Assembly: GCF_003952365.1 (NCBI RefSeq)
Contig: NZ_CP034443.1
Coordinates: 6,255,001 to 6,319,000 of the forward strand
From: Mesorhizobium sp. M9A.F.Ca.ET.002.03.1.2
Lineage (GTDB): Bacteria > Pseudomonadota > Alphaproteobacteria > Rhizobiales > Rhizobiaceae
DNA length: 64,000 nt
Direction: 5' to 3'
The notes beneath the pieces were generated by a model. That model searched no databases, was not told the origin of the DNA, and saw nothing but the letters and a program-made list of their open reading frames with translations. Of this stretch, positions 53,520 through 63,099 are shown piece after piece. A program made the translations under genes and the position numbers. Numbering within the stretch: the stretch's first letter is position 1; every line of letters starts with the position of its first letter.

Positions 53520-54218
53520 CTATCTCTTCACCGATGCCATCTTCGCCGCGATGTCGCGCAAAAAAGCCTCGTCGGCTGCCGCGCGCGTCTTCCGCGATGC
53601 GACGAGGCAGGCCTGCGAGCGCAGGATGACGCCGTCGGCCAGCACCTTCAGATGGTTGGCGCGCAGCGTCGAGCCTGACGTGGTGATGTCGACGATGACA
53701 TCGGCCAATCCCGCCGCCGGCGCGCCTTCGGTGGCGCCCAGGCTCTCGACGATCCGATAGACCTGGATGCCGTGCTTTTGCGAAAAGAACTGCTGGGTCA
53801 GCCGCCAGTATTTGGTGGCGATCCTGAGCCGCCTGCCGTGGCGCTGACGGAAGTCGGCGGCGACATCGTCGAGATCGGCCATGGTATCGACATCGAGCCA
53901 GATGTCGGGCACCGCCACCACGACATCGGCATTGCCGAAGCCAAGGTGGGCGACGATCTCCGCGCGCGCCTCCCAGTCTGCGAGGCTTTCGCGCAGCAGA
54001 TCCTCGCCGGTGATGCCGAGATCGACCGAGCCCTGGCCGATCTCGCCAGCGATCTCGGACGCCGACAGGAATGCCACCTCGACGGTATCCACGCCTTCGA
54101 TGCGGGCACGGTATTTGCGCTCGTCGCCGGGCAGGCTGACGGCAAGCCCGGCGCTCGCCAGCACCTCCAGCGCCTGCTCCTTGAGCCGGCCTTTCGACGG
54201 GATCGCCAGCGTGATCAT
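53520..54218 (-). CDS. hisG: ATP phosphoribosyltransferase, short form
   Basis: The 232-aa enzyme performs the first step of histidine synthesis (ATP + PRPP). It starts [17 protein letters not shown] and holds [11 protein letters not shown] near 67 and the PRPP loop [18 protein letters not shown] near 173. It lacks the C-terminal regulatory domain of long HisG, as expected for a short form that needs HisZ, encoded just upstream with an ATGA overlap. Confidence 0.95.
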   Translation of the reverse strand: MITLAIPSKGRLKEQALEVLASAGLAVSLPGDERKYRARIEGVDTVEVAFLSASEIAGEIGQGSVDLGITGEDLLRESLADWEARAEIVAHLGFGNADVVVAVPDIWLDVDTMADLDDVAADFRQRHGRRLRIATKYWRLTQQFFSQKHGIQVYRIVESLGATEGAPAAGLADVIVDITTSGSTLRANHLKVLADGVILRSQACLVASRKTRAAADEAFLRDIAAKMASVKR

Positions 54219-55336
54219 CGCGCCTTCTCCCGCAACGCCTCGATGCGGTCGAGCCAGACGGAAAAGCCGACACCGGGGATCGGCGTTTTGGCACCGAGCA
54301 GCGTCAGCAGCCGGTCGTAACGGCCGCCGCCGGCCAGCGGCCGGTCGCTGTCTTGCGCCGCAATCTCGAAGACCAGGCCGGTGTAGTAATCGAGCGGACG
54401 GCCGAACGCCGCGTCGTAGCGGATTTTTTCGACTGGCAGGCCATGCGCTTCGATCGCCTTGGCGCGCGCCGAAAAATTGTCCAGCGCCGCGCCCAGCGAA
54501 AGGCCGGCGTCGGTCGCGAAGGTTTCGAGCGCCTGTGCCGCACTGTTAAGCGGCACGTGGATAGCCAGAAAATCTTTTAGCGCCGAGAACGCCTCGTTCG
54601 ACAGCCGCACGCTGCGCAGCTCGGCCTTCTCGATCAGCCGCCGCGCGATGTCGGACGGCGAGCGCCCGGCCGATGCCGAGAGGCCCGCCTGCTCCATGCC
54701 GCCGACGATGTGCGACGAAAGCCCTTCCAGATCGCCGTCGAGGACGAGGGCGGCGACCGGGCCGGAGAGCTGGCCGTTGCGCGGCGGATTGGCGAGGTCG
54801 GCAAGGGCTGCCTCCAGCATCGCCGCCGAACCGAAGGCACGGGCCAGCCGCATGCGCCAGCCGCGCGGCAGCCCAAGAGCTGCCAGCACCGCCTCGAAAA
54901 TGGTCTGGTCGCCGAGCGTAACTGCTAGTGCCTGGCCCGGCAGCGCCAGCGAAAGCAGCGCGTGCGCATCGACCAGCGAACGGGCGTCGGCCTGCGCGGT
55001 GTCGCGGTCGCCGAGATCCTCGATGCCGGCCTGGAAGAATTCATTGCCGCCCTCGCGGCGCTGGCGAAACACCTCGCCGAGATAGGAATAGCGGCGCGGC
55101 GTGCCGGCCTGGCTGGCGATGTGGTCGAGACAGACCGGAATGGTGAATTCCGGCCTGAGACACAGCGTCTGGCCGGTCTCGCTTTCGGTGAGGAAAATAC
55201 GCCGGCGCAGATCCTCTCCCGCCATGTCGAGGAACGGGTCGGCAGGCTGCAGCACCGCGACTTCAACCTCATGCGTGTTTCGCGCGGCGAAGAGCTTGGC
55301 GATGTCCGATGCGATGGCGGGGTAGCGGGAGGTCAC
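54215..55336 (-). CDS. hisZ: ATP phosphoribosyltransferase regulatory subunit
   Basis: The 373-aa paralogue of histidyl-tRNA synthetase lacks the anticodon-binding domain. It has class II core segments [13 protein letters not shown] (motif 2-like), [27 protein letters not shown] and YTGLVFEI...[11 protein letters not shown]. It forms a hetero-octamer with short HisG and gives histidine feedback control. Operon order hisS-hisZ-hisG is usual in rhizobia. Confidence 0.95.
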   Translation of the reverse strand: MTSRYPAIASDIAKLFAARNTHEVEVAVLQPADPFLDMAGEDLRRRIFLTESETGQTLCLRPEFTIPVCLDHIASQAGTPRRYSYLGEVFRQRREGGNEFFQAGIEDLGDRDTAQADARSLVDAHALLSLALPGQALAVTLGDQTIFEAVLAALGLPRGWRMRLARAFGSAAMLEAALADLANPPRNGQLSGPVAALVLDGDLEGLSSHIVGGMEQAGLSASAGRSPSDIARRLIEKAELRSVRLSNEAFSALKDFLAIHVPLNSAAQALETFATDAGLSLGAALDNFSARAKAIEAHGLPVEKIRYDAAFGRPLDYYTGLVFEIAAQDSDRPLAGGGRYDRLLTLLGAKTPIPGVGFSVWLDRIEALREKAR

Positions 55337-55510
55337 GAGACGCCACCTTGCCTTTTCCCCTTGTGGGAGAAGGTGGCTTGGCGCGCAGCGCCAAGACGGA
55401 TGAGGGGTGCTAGAAGAAATGAGGCGTCGGCGTTCCCTGGAACACCCCTCATCCGACCTCGCTTCGCGAGGCCACCTTCTCCCACAAGGGGAGAAGGGAA
55501 GGCTGGCGCC
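55337..55510. repeat. Long inverted repeat between hisS and hisZ (RIME-like)
   Basis: CCTTTTCCCCTTGTGGGAGA (from 55351) pairs with its near-complement ending near 55497 (GCCACC-TTCTCCCACAAGG-GGAGAAGG), and the inner GGATGAGGGGTG pairs with CACCCCTCATCC. The arms enclose about 90 bp. The transcript could fold into a long hairpin that may process or attenuate the his mRNA between hisS and hisZ. Confidence 0.8.
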
Positions 55511-57031
55511 CTACTTGCCACGCGCCCGTTCCTCCGCCTGCGCCGCGAGTATCTTCCTCACCTCAGCGACCAGCTCACCCTCCGCCACCGTCACCTGCGC
55601 CGGGCGCGCGGCGCGCCATTCGGCGTTGTCGACGATCTCGGCCGACATGCGGGCGCCCTCGATCAGGTCCTTGATCTGCAGCTCGCCCTTGGCGCGCTCG
55701 TCGTCGCCCTGGATGATGGCGACCGGGCTGCCGCGGCGGTCGGCATATTTGAGCTGCGCCTTCATGCCGGCGCCGCCGAGATACATTTCGGAGCGGATGC
55801 CGGCGGCGCGCAGCTCGGCCACCATCTTCTGGTAGCGGCCGAGGCTTTCGGTGTCCTTGTCCATGGTGAGCACGACGACCGGCGCAATGACATCCGACGT
55901 GTCGAGCTTGCCGAGGTTCTTCAGCGCCGTCATCAGCCTGGAGACGCCGATGGAAAAGCCGGTCGCCGGCACCGGCTCGCCGCGAAAGCGCGAGACGAGG
56001 CCGTCATAACGCCCGCCGCCGCCGACCGAGCCGAAGCGCACGATTTTTCCCTCTTCGTTGGGGATCTCGGCCAGGAGTTCGGCTTCGTAGACCGGGCCGG
56101 TGTAATATTCGAGGCCGCGGACGACGGAAGGGTCGATCTTAACACGGCCATCATCGTAACCAGCAGCGGCAATCATGCTGCCGATCTCGTCGAGTTCTTG
56201 AACGCCCTCCGTACCTCGGTCCGAACCTGCGACTGCTCCCCACATCATGTGAAGACTTTGCATCGCATCACTCTCGTTAGGACTGGACAAAAGTAAAACG
56301 CGATCAGCTTGTGACTTGGTGAGCGCTACACCCTTCGTAAAATCGCCTTCACCTTCCTTGCCACCGTCCCAGCGACCCGGGCCGAGCAGTAGCCGCACAC
56401 CCTCCGGGCCAAACTTGTCGAGCTTGTCGATCGTCCTCAGCACTTGCAGCCGGCGCCCGGCATTCTCGTCGCCGCCAAGGCCGATCGCCTCCAACACGCC
56501 GTCCAGCACCTTGCGATTGTTGACCCTGATCACGTAGTCGCCGCGCTTGATGCCGAGCGCCTCCATCACGTCGGCCATCATCATCGCCATTTCGGCGTCG
56601 GCAGCGACGCCCGGCGTTCCCACCGTGTCGGCGTCGAACTGCATGAACTGGCGGAAGCGGCCGGGGCCTGGCTTCTCGTTGCGGAACACCCAGCCGGAAC
56701 GGTAGCTGCGATAGGGCTTCGGCAGGCGCTCGTAATTCTCGGCGACGAAGCGGGCCATCGGCGCGGTCAGGTCGTAGCGCAGCGACAGCCACTGGTCGTC
56801 ATCGTCCTGGAACGAGAACACGCCTTCGTTCGGCCGGTCCTGGTCGGGCAGGAATTTGCCCAGCGCATCGGTGTATTCGATCAGCGGCTGGTCGACCGGC
56901 TCGAAGCCGTAAAGCTCGTAGACCGAACGGATCGTCGCCATCATCTTCTCGACGGCGCGGATGTCGTCGGCGCCGCGGTCGACAAACCCGCGCGGCAGCC
57001 GCGCTTTCATCTTTTCCGATTTGTCAGCCAT
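55511..57031 (-). CDS. hisS: Histidyl-tRNA synthetase
   Basis: The 506-aa class II synthetase has motif 2 region [32 protein letters not shown] near 107-138, the histidine-binding FYTGP-like segment [15 protein letters not shown] near 307, and motif 3 [13 protein letters not shown]...GFSIGVSRL near 336-368. A C-terminal anticodon-binding domain is present. It charges tRNA-His and is upstream of hisZ-hisG. Confidence 0.95.
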   Translation of the reverse strand: MADKSEKMKARLPRGFVDRGADDIRAVEKMMATIRSVYELYGFEPVDQPLIEYTDALGKFLPDQDRPNEGVFSFQDDDDQWLSLRYDLTAPMARFVAENYERLPKPYRSYRSGWVFRNEKPGPGRFRQFMQFDADTVGTPGVAADAEMAMMMADVMEALGIKRGDYVIRVNNRKVLDGVLEAIGLGGDENAGRRLQVLRTIDKLDKFGPEGVRLLLGPGRWDGGKEGEGDFTKGVALTKSQADRVLLLSSPNESDAMQSLHMMWGAVAGSDRGTEGVQELDEIGSMIAAAGYDDGRVKIDPSVVRGLEYYTGPVYEAELLAEIPNEEGKIVRFGSVGGGGRYDGLVSRFRGEPVPATGFSIGVSRLMTALKNLGKLDTSDVIAPVVVLTMDKDTESLGRYQKMVAELRAAGIRSEMYLGGAGMKAQLKYADRRGSPVAIIQGDDERAKGELQIKDLIEGARMSAEIVDNAEWRAARPAQVTVAEGELVAEVRKILAAQAEERARGK

Positions 57032-57245
57032 GGGATGGGTACTCGGTGTTTCCTAGCGCTCCGTGGATCGGTCAAGTAACCGATTTCTACGGCGCGGGTG
57101 TCCTAACCGATGCAGCCGGGAGCGGCAAGGGTTTGCACCTTTCCTGAAACAAACCACGCACAAATGAAACAATTCCGCCATAAGCGCGGCATCGTGCCGA
57201 CACAATCGCAGCCGATAAAGCCCGCCGAAACAAGGGGTTCGGGCC

Positions 57246-57500
57246 ATGACCACGGCACGGAAATTCGACATTATCGACAGCGGCGCCCGCGAATTGCCCG
57301 CACGGCTGCGGCCGGCCGATGGCCATGCACCGAGGCCGGCAGGCCAAACGGCTGGACCATTCGAGATCGCCGCGGACGAGCGCCCAGGTCCGACCATGCG
57401 CGATGCGCTGACAACCGGCCTGCTGGTGATCTACCCGGCTTTTGCCACTGTGGCGGCCATCGTCGCCGGGCTTTTTCTGGCCGGCGCCGGCGGCGCCTGA
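57246..57500 (+). CDS. Small membrane protein, hypothetical
   Basis: The 84-aa frame has a hydrophilic N-terminal half (about residues 1-50) and one hydrophobic helix near 57-80 ending in AGAGGA. The ATG follows GGGTTCGGGCC without a strong ribosome site. No family is recognised. The gap between hisS and tag on the opposite strand leaves room for it. Confidence 0.5.
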   Translation: MTTARKFDIIDSGARELPARLRPADGHAPRPAGQTAGPFEIAADERPGPTMRDALTTGLLVIYPAFATVAAIVAGLFLAGAGGA

Positions 57501-57545
57501 GTAACCCCACCCGCGCCTTCGGCGTGACCTCCCCACAAGGGGACG

Positions 57546-58181
57546 CTATGTCGGCCGCTTGAAGGCCTTCCTCTCCGCCTCCACCTGCTCGCGGCAGACG
57601 CAGCCTTCGAGATGGTCGTTGACCAGCCCCATGGCCTGCATGAAGGCGTAGACGGTGGTCGGGCCGACAAAGCTCCAGCCACGCTTCTTCAATTCCTTCG
57701 AAATGCGGACCGAGACCGCCGTCGTCGGGTTGGCGCGCAGATGGGCGAGATCGACGATTTCGGGCCGTTCGTCGGGGCCGGGTTCGAACGTCCAGAACCA
57801 GGCCGCCAGCGAGCCGGCCTCGTCGGCCAGTTCGCGGGCGCGCTTGGCGTTGTTGATGGTCGAGACGATCTTGCCGCGGTGGCGGATGATGCCGGCATTG
57901 CCGAGCAGACGCTCGACATCCTCGTCGGTGAAGGCGGCGATCTTGTCGACATCGAAGCCGGCGAAGGCCTCGCGGAAATTCTCGCGCTTGCGCAGTATCG
58001 TCAGCCAGGACAGGCCCGACTGAAAGCCTTCGAGACAGATTTTTTCGAACAGCCTGCGGTCGTCGGTGACCGGCCGGCCCCATTCGTGATCGTGGTAGTG
58101 CAAATAATCCGGTAGGTTGCCGTGCCAGAAGCAGCGCGCGATACCATCGGGGCCGGCGAGCAGGCCTGTTTTTTCATGCAT
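57546..58181 (-). CDS. tag: DNA-3-methyladenine glycosylase I
   Basis: The 211-aa base-excision repair enzyme has the zinc and active-site segments RCFWHGN near 16-22, YHDHEWGRPVTDDRRLFE near 29-46 and FQSGLSWLTILRKRENFR near 53-70. The C-terminal part has SWSFVGPTTVYAFMQAMGLVNDHLEGC-like residues (read here as GWSFVGPTTVYA). It removes 3-methyladenine from alkylated DNA. Confidence 0.95.
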   Translation of the reverse strand: MHEKTGLLAGPDGIARCFWHGNLPDYLHYHDHEWGRPVTDDRRLFEKICLEGFQSGLSWLTILRKRENFREAFAGFDVDKIAAFTDEDVERLLGNAGIIRHRGKIVSTINNAKRARELADEAGSLAAWFWTFEPGPDERPEIVDLAHLRANPTTAVSVRISKELKKRGWSFVGPTTVYAFMQAMGLVNDHLEGCVCREQVEAERKAFKRPT

Positions 58182-58392
58182 GGCGAAATTCCATTCGTTA
58201 AGGCGCTTTCTGCACCGCTTTACCCCGGCTTTACCAGATTCCTGAACCGGCCGGTAACCACACCAAGAGGTTTACTGACAAAGCAGCATTTTACGCATTC
58301 CGATTCACGTTTCGGTTGCCGCTCCGCACCCAATGTCCCGGCAACCGGGGACGCTTTTCGCCCGGCATGTTCGACGATCAAGGTGCGTTCCG

Positions 58393-59139
58393 ATGAAGAG
58401 ATTTTTGTTCCCGCTGCTCGGCGCCGCGGCCGTACTGGCCGCTGCCGCTACATCCTCCAGCGCCAATGACCGTTATGCCGACCGGCCGCCGGTGGTGGTG
58501 AGCCCCGACCTTTCGGCGCCTTGGGTGCTGCAGCTTGGCCACGCCCCGGGCATCGTCCGGCCGAACCGGCAAGAGATGCAAAAGCCGCAGCGCCGTTATC
58601 AGCGGCAGGCGCAACCCGCCCGACTGCACACGGCGGCGGTGCAGGCGCCGGCCAAGAAGCGCATGATTGCGCGCCCGCAGATCGACCCGATCTACCTGCC
58701 GCAGGAAGTTGCCTATGACGGCCCGCACAAACCGGGCACGGTCGTCATCGATACGAGGGAGAATTTTCTTTATCTGGTTGAGAACAACGGCAAGGCGCGG
58801 CGCTATGGCGTCGGCACCGGCAAGCCGGGCTTCGAATGGGCCGGCAAGCACAAGATCACGCAGAAGAAGGTCTGGCCCGAATGGCGACCGCCGGCGGAGA
58901 TGATCACGCGCGAGGCCGCCAAGGGCCGCTATTTGCCGACCTATGTCGCCGGCGGCGTCGAGAACCCGCTCGGCGCGCGCGCGCTTTATCTCGGCTCGAC
59001 GCTCTACCGCATCCACGGCACCAACCAGCCCTGGACGATCGGCGGCGCCGTGTCGTCGGGCTGCATCCGCATGCGCAACGAAGATGTTGTCGACCTCTAT
59101 GAACGAGTCAATGTCGGCACGACGGTCGTGGTGATATAA
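58393..59139 (+). CDS. L,D-transpeptidase (ErfK/YbiS/YcfS/YnhG family)
   Basis: The 248-aa exported protein has a signal peptide (residues 1-25, cleavage near SSA-ND), a Pro/Gln/Arg-rich linker, and a C-terminal YkuD catalytic domain. The active site is YRIHGTNQPWTIGGAVSSGCIRMRNEDVVDLY, with catalytic His about 211 and Cys about 227. It forms 3-3 cross-links in peptidoglycan or attaches proteins to it in the periplasm. The start at 58393 removes the unlikely N-terminal arginine-rich part of the longer frame. Confidence 0.92.
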   Translation: MKRFLFPLLGAAAVLAAAATSSSANDRYADRPPVVVSPDLSAPWVLQLGHAPGIVRPNRQEMQKPQRRYQRQAQPARLHTAAVQAPAKKRMIARPQIDPIYLPQEVAYDGPHKPGTVVIDTRENFLYLVENNGKARRYGVGTGKPGFEWAGKHKITQKKVWPEWRPPAEMITREAAKGRYLPTYVAGGVENPLGARALYLGSTLYRIHGTNQPWTIGGAVSSGCIRMRNEDVVDLYERVNVGTTVVVI

Positions 59140-59237
59140 TCCTGGCTGCGAATCACATCGTGCAGAAAGCGGAAAGCTTTTCGAGACCAGTCGAAGGGTA
59201 ACGGGGGACGGGCCGTGTGGGGATGCGGCCAGTCGCG

Positions 59238-59270
59238 AAAGGGCAGCGCAATAAACCGCGCTGCCCTTTT
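59238..59270 (+). terminator. Rho-independent terminator
   Basis: GGGCAGCGC and GCGCTGCCC form a perfect 9-bp stem with an 8-base loop, followed by TTTTCGTTT. It lies about 100 bp after the L,D-transpeptidase stop and ends that transcript before folD. Confidence 0.85.
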
Positions 59271-59411
59271 CGTTTCTGCTGACATCCGGTTGGCGGGTCG
59301 CAGGCTCGCCGGCATGTCGCGCGACAGGCATAGCGGTTCGCTTTCCCGCTGCCCCTCTTGGTCTTTTTTTGCTATGTCGGCAGCAGTGCTTCCAGACAGA
59401 AGGGTTCATTC

Positions 59412-60332
59412 ATGTCCCTGTCCGACGACAGCCGCTATCTCAGGGGCGGCCCGGTCGCCCAGCGCATCATCGCTTCCGTGCGCGAGGATGCGGCGATCGC
59501 CACCGCCGAAGGTTTTCCGCCCAAACTGGTGTCGATCACCGTCGGCGACACCGCCGCGGTCGATGTCTATGTGCGCAACCAGCGTGCCAAGGCGGACCTG
59601 GCCGGCATCGGCTTCGAGGAGAGGCGGTTTGCCGCCGACATCACATCAGGCGAACTCGAAGCGGCGATCCATGGCCTGAATGCCGACCCGCGCGTCACCG
59701 GCATCATCATCCAGCGGCCGGTGCCGGTGCATATCCCGATCAGGACGCTTCAGGCGGCGGTGCATCCGCTCAAGGATGTCGAGGGCATGCACCCGGCCTC
59801 GATCGGCAACATCGTCTACAACCAGCTCGACCTTGCGCCCTGCACGGCGGCCGCCTCGGTCGAACTGCTCAGGGAAACCGGGCTCGACCTCAAGGGGCTC
59901 GAGGTCGTCATCGTCGGCCATTCAGAGATCGTCGGCAAGCCGATCGCCTTCCTGCTGATGAGCGAGGGCGCGACGGTGACGGTCTGCCACCACATGACGC
60001 GTTCGGTGGCGGCGCACGCGCGGCGCGCCGATGCGCTGTTCGTCGCGGTCGGCAAGCCGCGGCTGATCAAGGCCGACATGGTCAAGCCCGGTGCGGCCGT
60101 CATCGACATCGGCATCAATTCGGAAACCGGCCCTGACGGGGAAAGCCGCATCGTCGGCGACGTCGATACCGAGAGCGTCAGGCATGTCGCGTCCTGGATC
60201 ACGCCGGTGCCGGGCGGCGTCGGGCCCATCACCGTGGCGATCCTGCTGCGCAACACGATGGTGGCGCTGAGCCGCCAGCGCGCGCTCTACCAGGCGACCT
60301 ACGGCGTGGTGGATAAGCTCGCGGCGGAATAG
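59412..60332 (+). CDS. folD: FolD-like methylenetetrahydrofolate dehydrogenase with altered active site
   Basis: The 306-aa protein has the FolD layout: a substrate domain with VDVYVRNQRAKADLAGIG (residues 50-67), HPLKDVEGMHPASIG near 118-132, then an NAD(P) domain with VVIVGHSEIVGKPIAFLL near 170 and TPVPGGVGPITVA near 271. The Lys of the YVxxK motif, essential for the cyclohydrolase reaction in E. coli FolD, is Gln57 here. The following DVDG is DVEG (Glu124). The dehydrogenase half looks intact. It may be a paralogue with only part of the usual activity or a different C1-carrier substrate. Confidence 0.85.
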   Translation: MSLSDDSRYLRGGPVAQRIIASVREDAAIATAEGFPPKLVSITVGDTAAVDVYVRNQRAKADLAGIGFEERRFAADITSGELEAAIHGLNADPRVTGIIIQRPVPVHIPIRTLQAAVHPLKDVEGMHPASIGNIVYNQLDLAPCTAAASVELLRETGLDLKGLEVVIVGHSEIVGKPIAFLLMSEGATVTVCHHMTRSVAAHARRADALFVAVGKPRLIKADMVKPGAAVIDIGINSETGPDGESRIVGDVDTESVRHVASWITPVPGGVGPITVAILLRNTMVALSRQRALYQATYGVVDKLAAE

Positions 60333-60349
60333 GCGCCGTGAGCAGTTGA

Positions 60350-61354
60350 TCAAGTGAATTGCGGCACGTGGCAGCTGATCCGAGAGTGATCGTCCCAGAA
60401 GACGTAGAGCATTCCGCCGCTGCCCCAGAAGAAGCCGGCGAATGAATCGAACTGGAGAAGAAATTTCATTTTCCGATCTGTTCCGGGAACAAGCGGAAAC
60501 TGCGGTCCCTGAACCCACGAGGGTAAGCCACCAAGCCGAAACAGGTTTTGCCGCGAATTGCTTGTCAACCACGACTGCCTGAGCCATCGCTGCGGCGTCG
60601 GCGCCAGACGGGCGATGCTCTCCTTGGTCGATGGTCCGGACGTGAAGTCTTCGGAAGAATGGAACGGCGCGATTGGTGTCGGCACTCCAGCGGCGTCATG
60701 GGAATAGTAGGTCGGCTCGAGAGACCCCTCGCAAGTCTCAAGGCGGAGGCGAGGAAATGCACCTCTTTGCTCTCCAATATCCTCCAAGGTGACGAGATGC
60801 ACCAACCTTTTGCCGCAAGCCGGACAGGTGGCCATCCCCTCGCCGCCAACCGCAAATGACGGTCCTGCCCCCGGAAGGTGCCAGGTGGGATGGTTGCGAT
60901 GCGTCGGAAAAGACATGTCGCTCGGAGCGCCCTGCTCAAAGATGAAGTGATGGCAAGCGGGCGGCGAACGAGGATCATCATGCGTCAGCCAGTCCGCGAA
61001 ATCGGGAATGTCGCCCAAGGTGCTGTCTGGAAACAATTCTGGCGCCTGCAAGGCGACGTGAGCAAGCAAATCCTCGACATCTATTCCGCGTTTCACTTCT
61101 CCTTGCAGGAAAAATGCCAGACGGGCCAAATACGCATCGTCGAGAAACGAAATCACGTCGTCAATCAGACTAGTCTGGTGAACGTCGGCTTTGACGGCCG
61201 CCTTTATCAGCGCAAATAGGAATTCGGACCCGCCCTTGAGATGCCGGGCCGCGATTGCCGTGCAGTCTTCATAGCGTGCCTGGATTGTCGCGCGCGGCGT
61301 CTTCGATAACAGCCGAACGATGGTTTCAATCTCTAATGATTCCAAATCGGACAT
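60350..61354 (-). CDS. Hypothetical protein, DUF1963-like
   Basis: The 334-aa protein has a helical N-terminal region (about 1-110), then a beta-rich C-terminal half with a zinc-ribbon-like TCPACGKRLVHLVTLE near 187-202 and FDSFAGFFWGSGGMLYVFWDDHSRI near 300. This pairing resembles the DUF1963/YwqG proteins, whose function is unknown and which often occur near toxin-immunity genes. It reads as intact and lies beside folD and glcF on the opposite strand from folD. Confidence 0.55.
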   Translation of the reverse strand: MSDLESLEIETIVRLLSKTPRATIQARYEDCTAIAARHLKGGSEFLFALIKAAVKADVHQTSLIDDVISFLDDAYLARLAFFLQGEVKRGIDVEDLLAHVALQAPELFPDSTLGDIPDFADWLTHDDPRSPPACHHFIFEQGAPSDMSFPTHRNHPTWHLPGAGPSFAVGGEGMATCPACGKRLVHLVTLEDIGEQRGAFPRLRLETCEGSLEPTYYSHDAAGVPTPIAPFHSSEDFTSGPSTKESIARLAPTPQRWLRQSWLTSNSRQNLFRLGGLPSWVQGPQFPLVPGTDRKMKFLLQFDSFAGFFWGSGGMLYVFWDDHSRISCHVPQFT

Positions 61355-61385
61355 CGGCCTATTCTCATGAGCGAATGCAGAGCAA

Positions 61386-62687
61386 TCAACTCATTCTTGG
61401 TGGTTCGCCGCCATAGGCCCAGTCGAGCAGTTTTATCGTGTGCACCACCGGCATCTTCGCGGCGGAAGCGATCTGGGTGATGCAACCGATATTGCCGGTG
61501 GCGACGATTTCAGCACCGGTCGCCTCGATATTCCTGACCTTGCGGTCGCGCAGCCGAGCCGAAATCTCGGATTGCAGGATGTTGTAGGTGCCAGCCGAGC
61601 CGCAGCACAGATGCCCCTCGCGCGGCTCGCGCACGACGAAGCCGGCCTTGGCCAGAAGCTCCTTGGGCTGGCGGGTGATCCTCTGGCCGTGCTGCATCGA
61701 GCAGGCGGAGTGATAAGCGACGACCGTGCCGGGCTTGCGTACCGGCTCGGGCAGGTCGAGGCTTGCCAGGTATTCGGTGACGTCCTTGGCTAGCGCCGAG
61801 ACGCGCGCCGCCTTGTCGGCATAGGCCGGATCGAGGCGCAGCATGAAGCCGTAATCCTTGATGGTGGTGCCGCAGCCCGACGCGGTGATGACGATGGCGT
61901 CCAGTCCGCCTTCTCCGATGGCCCGCGTCCAGGCATCGACATTGCGCCTCGCCGAGGCAAGTGCGGCGTCTTCCCTGCCCATGTGATGCACCAGCGCGCC
62001 GCAGCAGGCCTCGCCCTCGGGCACCACGACCTCGACGCCGAGCCGCGTCAGCAGCGCGATCGTCGTGTCGTTTATGCCGGGATCAAGCACGGATTGCGCG
62101 CAGCCGGTGAGGATGGCAACGCGGCCGATTTTTCTCGTGCCCTGCGCGGCATGGATGCCCGGCGAAGCCATTGGCGACGCCGTGGGAACCGAAGCCGGAG
62201 CAAGCCTGAGCATCGCGCCCAGCGGCTTCAGCGCCGGGACCTTTTCGAACAGGCCGGCGAATGGCTGGCCGAGCCTCGCCAGCTTAAGCGCGGCGCGAAA
62301 ACGCGAGGGGTAAGGCAGGACGACGGCCAGCATGGCGCGCGTCAGCCGATCGGGCAGCGGGCGCTTGTAGGTCTCCTCGATATGGGCGCGGGCATGGTCG
62401 ACCAGATGCATGTAGTTGACGCCGGACGGGCAGGTGGTCATGCAGGCGAGGCAGGACAGGCAACGGTCGATATGGGTGACGATCTCCTTGTCGGCGGGAC
62501 GGCCGTTCTCCAGCATGTCCTTGATCAGGTAGATCCGCCCACGCGGCGAATCCAGCTCGTTGCCGAGCGTCACATAGGTCGGGCAGGTGGCCGTGCAGAA
62601 GCCGCAATGCACGCATTTGCGCAGGATCGTCTCCGATTCCGCGACATGCGGATCGGCAAGCTGGGCAAGCGAAAAATTGGTCTGCAC
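61386..62687 (-). CDS. glcF: Glycolate oxidase iron-sulfur subunit
   Basis: The 433-aa protein has two ferredoxin-type [4Fe-4S] motifs near the start, CVHCGFCTATCP (about 25-36) and CLSCLACMTTCPSG (about 76-89), and two CCG domains later (EACCGALVHHMG and HLCCGSAGTYNILQ). It passes electrons from the FAD subunits GlcD/GlcE into the respiratory chain. It is followed on the same strand by a small membrane gene and glcE lies upstream. Confidence 0.94.
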   Translation of the reverse strand: MQTNFSLAQLADPHVAESETILRKCVHCGFCTATCPTYVTLGNELDSPRGRIYLIKDMLENGRPADKEIVTHIDRCLSCLACMTTCPSGVNYMHLVDHARAHIEETYKRPLPDRLTRAMLAVVLPYPSRFRAALKLARLGQPFAGLFEKVPALKPLGAMLRLAPASVPTASPMASPGIHAAQGTRKIGRVAILTGCAQSVLDPGINDTTIALLTRLGVEVVVPEGEACCGALVHHMGREDAALASARRNVDAWTRAIGEGGLDAIVITASGCGTTIKDYGFMLRLDPAYADKAARVSALAKDVTEYLASLDLPEPVRKPGTVVAYHSACSMQHGQRITRQPKELLAKAGFVVREPREGHLCCGSAGTYNILQSEISARLRDRKVRNIEATGAEIVATGNIGCITQIASAAKMPVVHTIKLLDWAYGGEPPRMS

Positions 62688-62697
62688 GCGAGGAATC

Positions 62698-63099
62698 CTA
62701 AAGTCCGAGGAACCAGCTTTCCGGGTCTTTGACCGGCTCGCCGCGCTGCAGCGCCTGCAGGCCGAGAATGCAGCGGGCGATGAACCAGACGGCGACGGCG
62801 AACATCAGCACGACGCCTATCGCCACCATCATCAGCACAACCGAGATCAGTGCATAAAGCAGGCCGATCCAGAAGGTGCGGATCAGGAATGTGTAGTGGC
62901 TCTCGACGAAGCCACCTGATTTGCCGCGGTTGATATAGGCCAGAACGATGCCGACAATAGCGGTGACGCCGATGACGAGGCTGGCGAGATAAAGGATGTA
63001 GATGACCAGTGCGTTGGTCGAACCTGGTTCCAGCCAGCGGTCGGTCTGGCGCGGTGCGGGTTTGCCGGAATCGGTCGGGCCTGGATTGATGTCGCTCAT
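62698..63099 (-). CDS. DUF4870-like membrane protein
   Basis: The 133-aa protein has a hydrophilic start (about 1-28), then three or four hydrophobic helices between residues 30 and 112, with a conserved-looking FVESHYTFLIRTFWIGLL segment near 64-81 (the H-x-x-x-F-x-I-R-T-F pattern of DUF4870). It lies between glcE and glcF, overlaps glcE's end by ATGA, and may be co-transcribed. No function is known. Confidence 0.75.
   Translation of the reverse strand: MSDINPGPTDSGKPAPRQTDRWLEPGSTNALVIYILYLASLVIGVTAIVGIVLAYINRGKSGGFVESHYTFLIRTFWIGLLYALISVVLMMVAIGVVLMFAVAVWFIARCILGLQALQRGEPVKDPESWFLGL

Noticed and set aside
54962..56296. Open frame of 444 codons opposite hisZ/hisS
   Set aside because: Antisense shadow of two certain genes.
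57246..57500. Signal-peptide reading of the 84-aa protein
   Set aside because: The hydrophobic segment is C-terminal, not N-terminal, so it is a membrane anchor at most.
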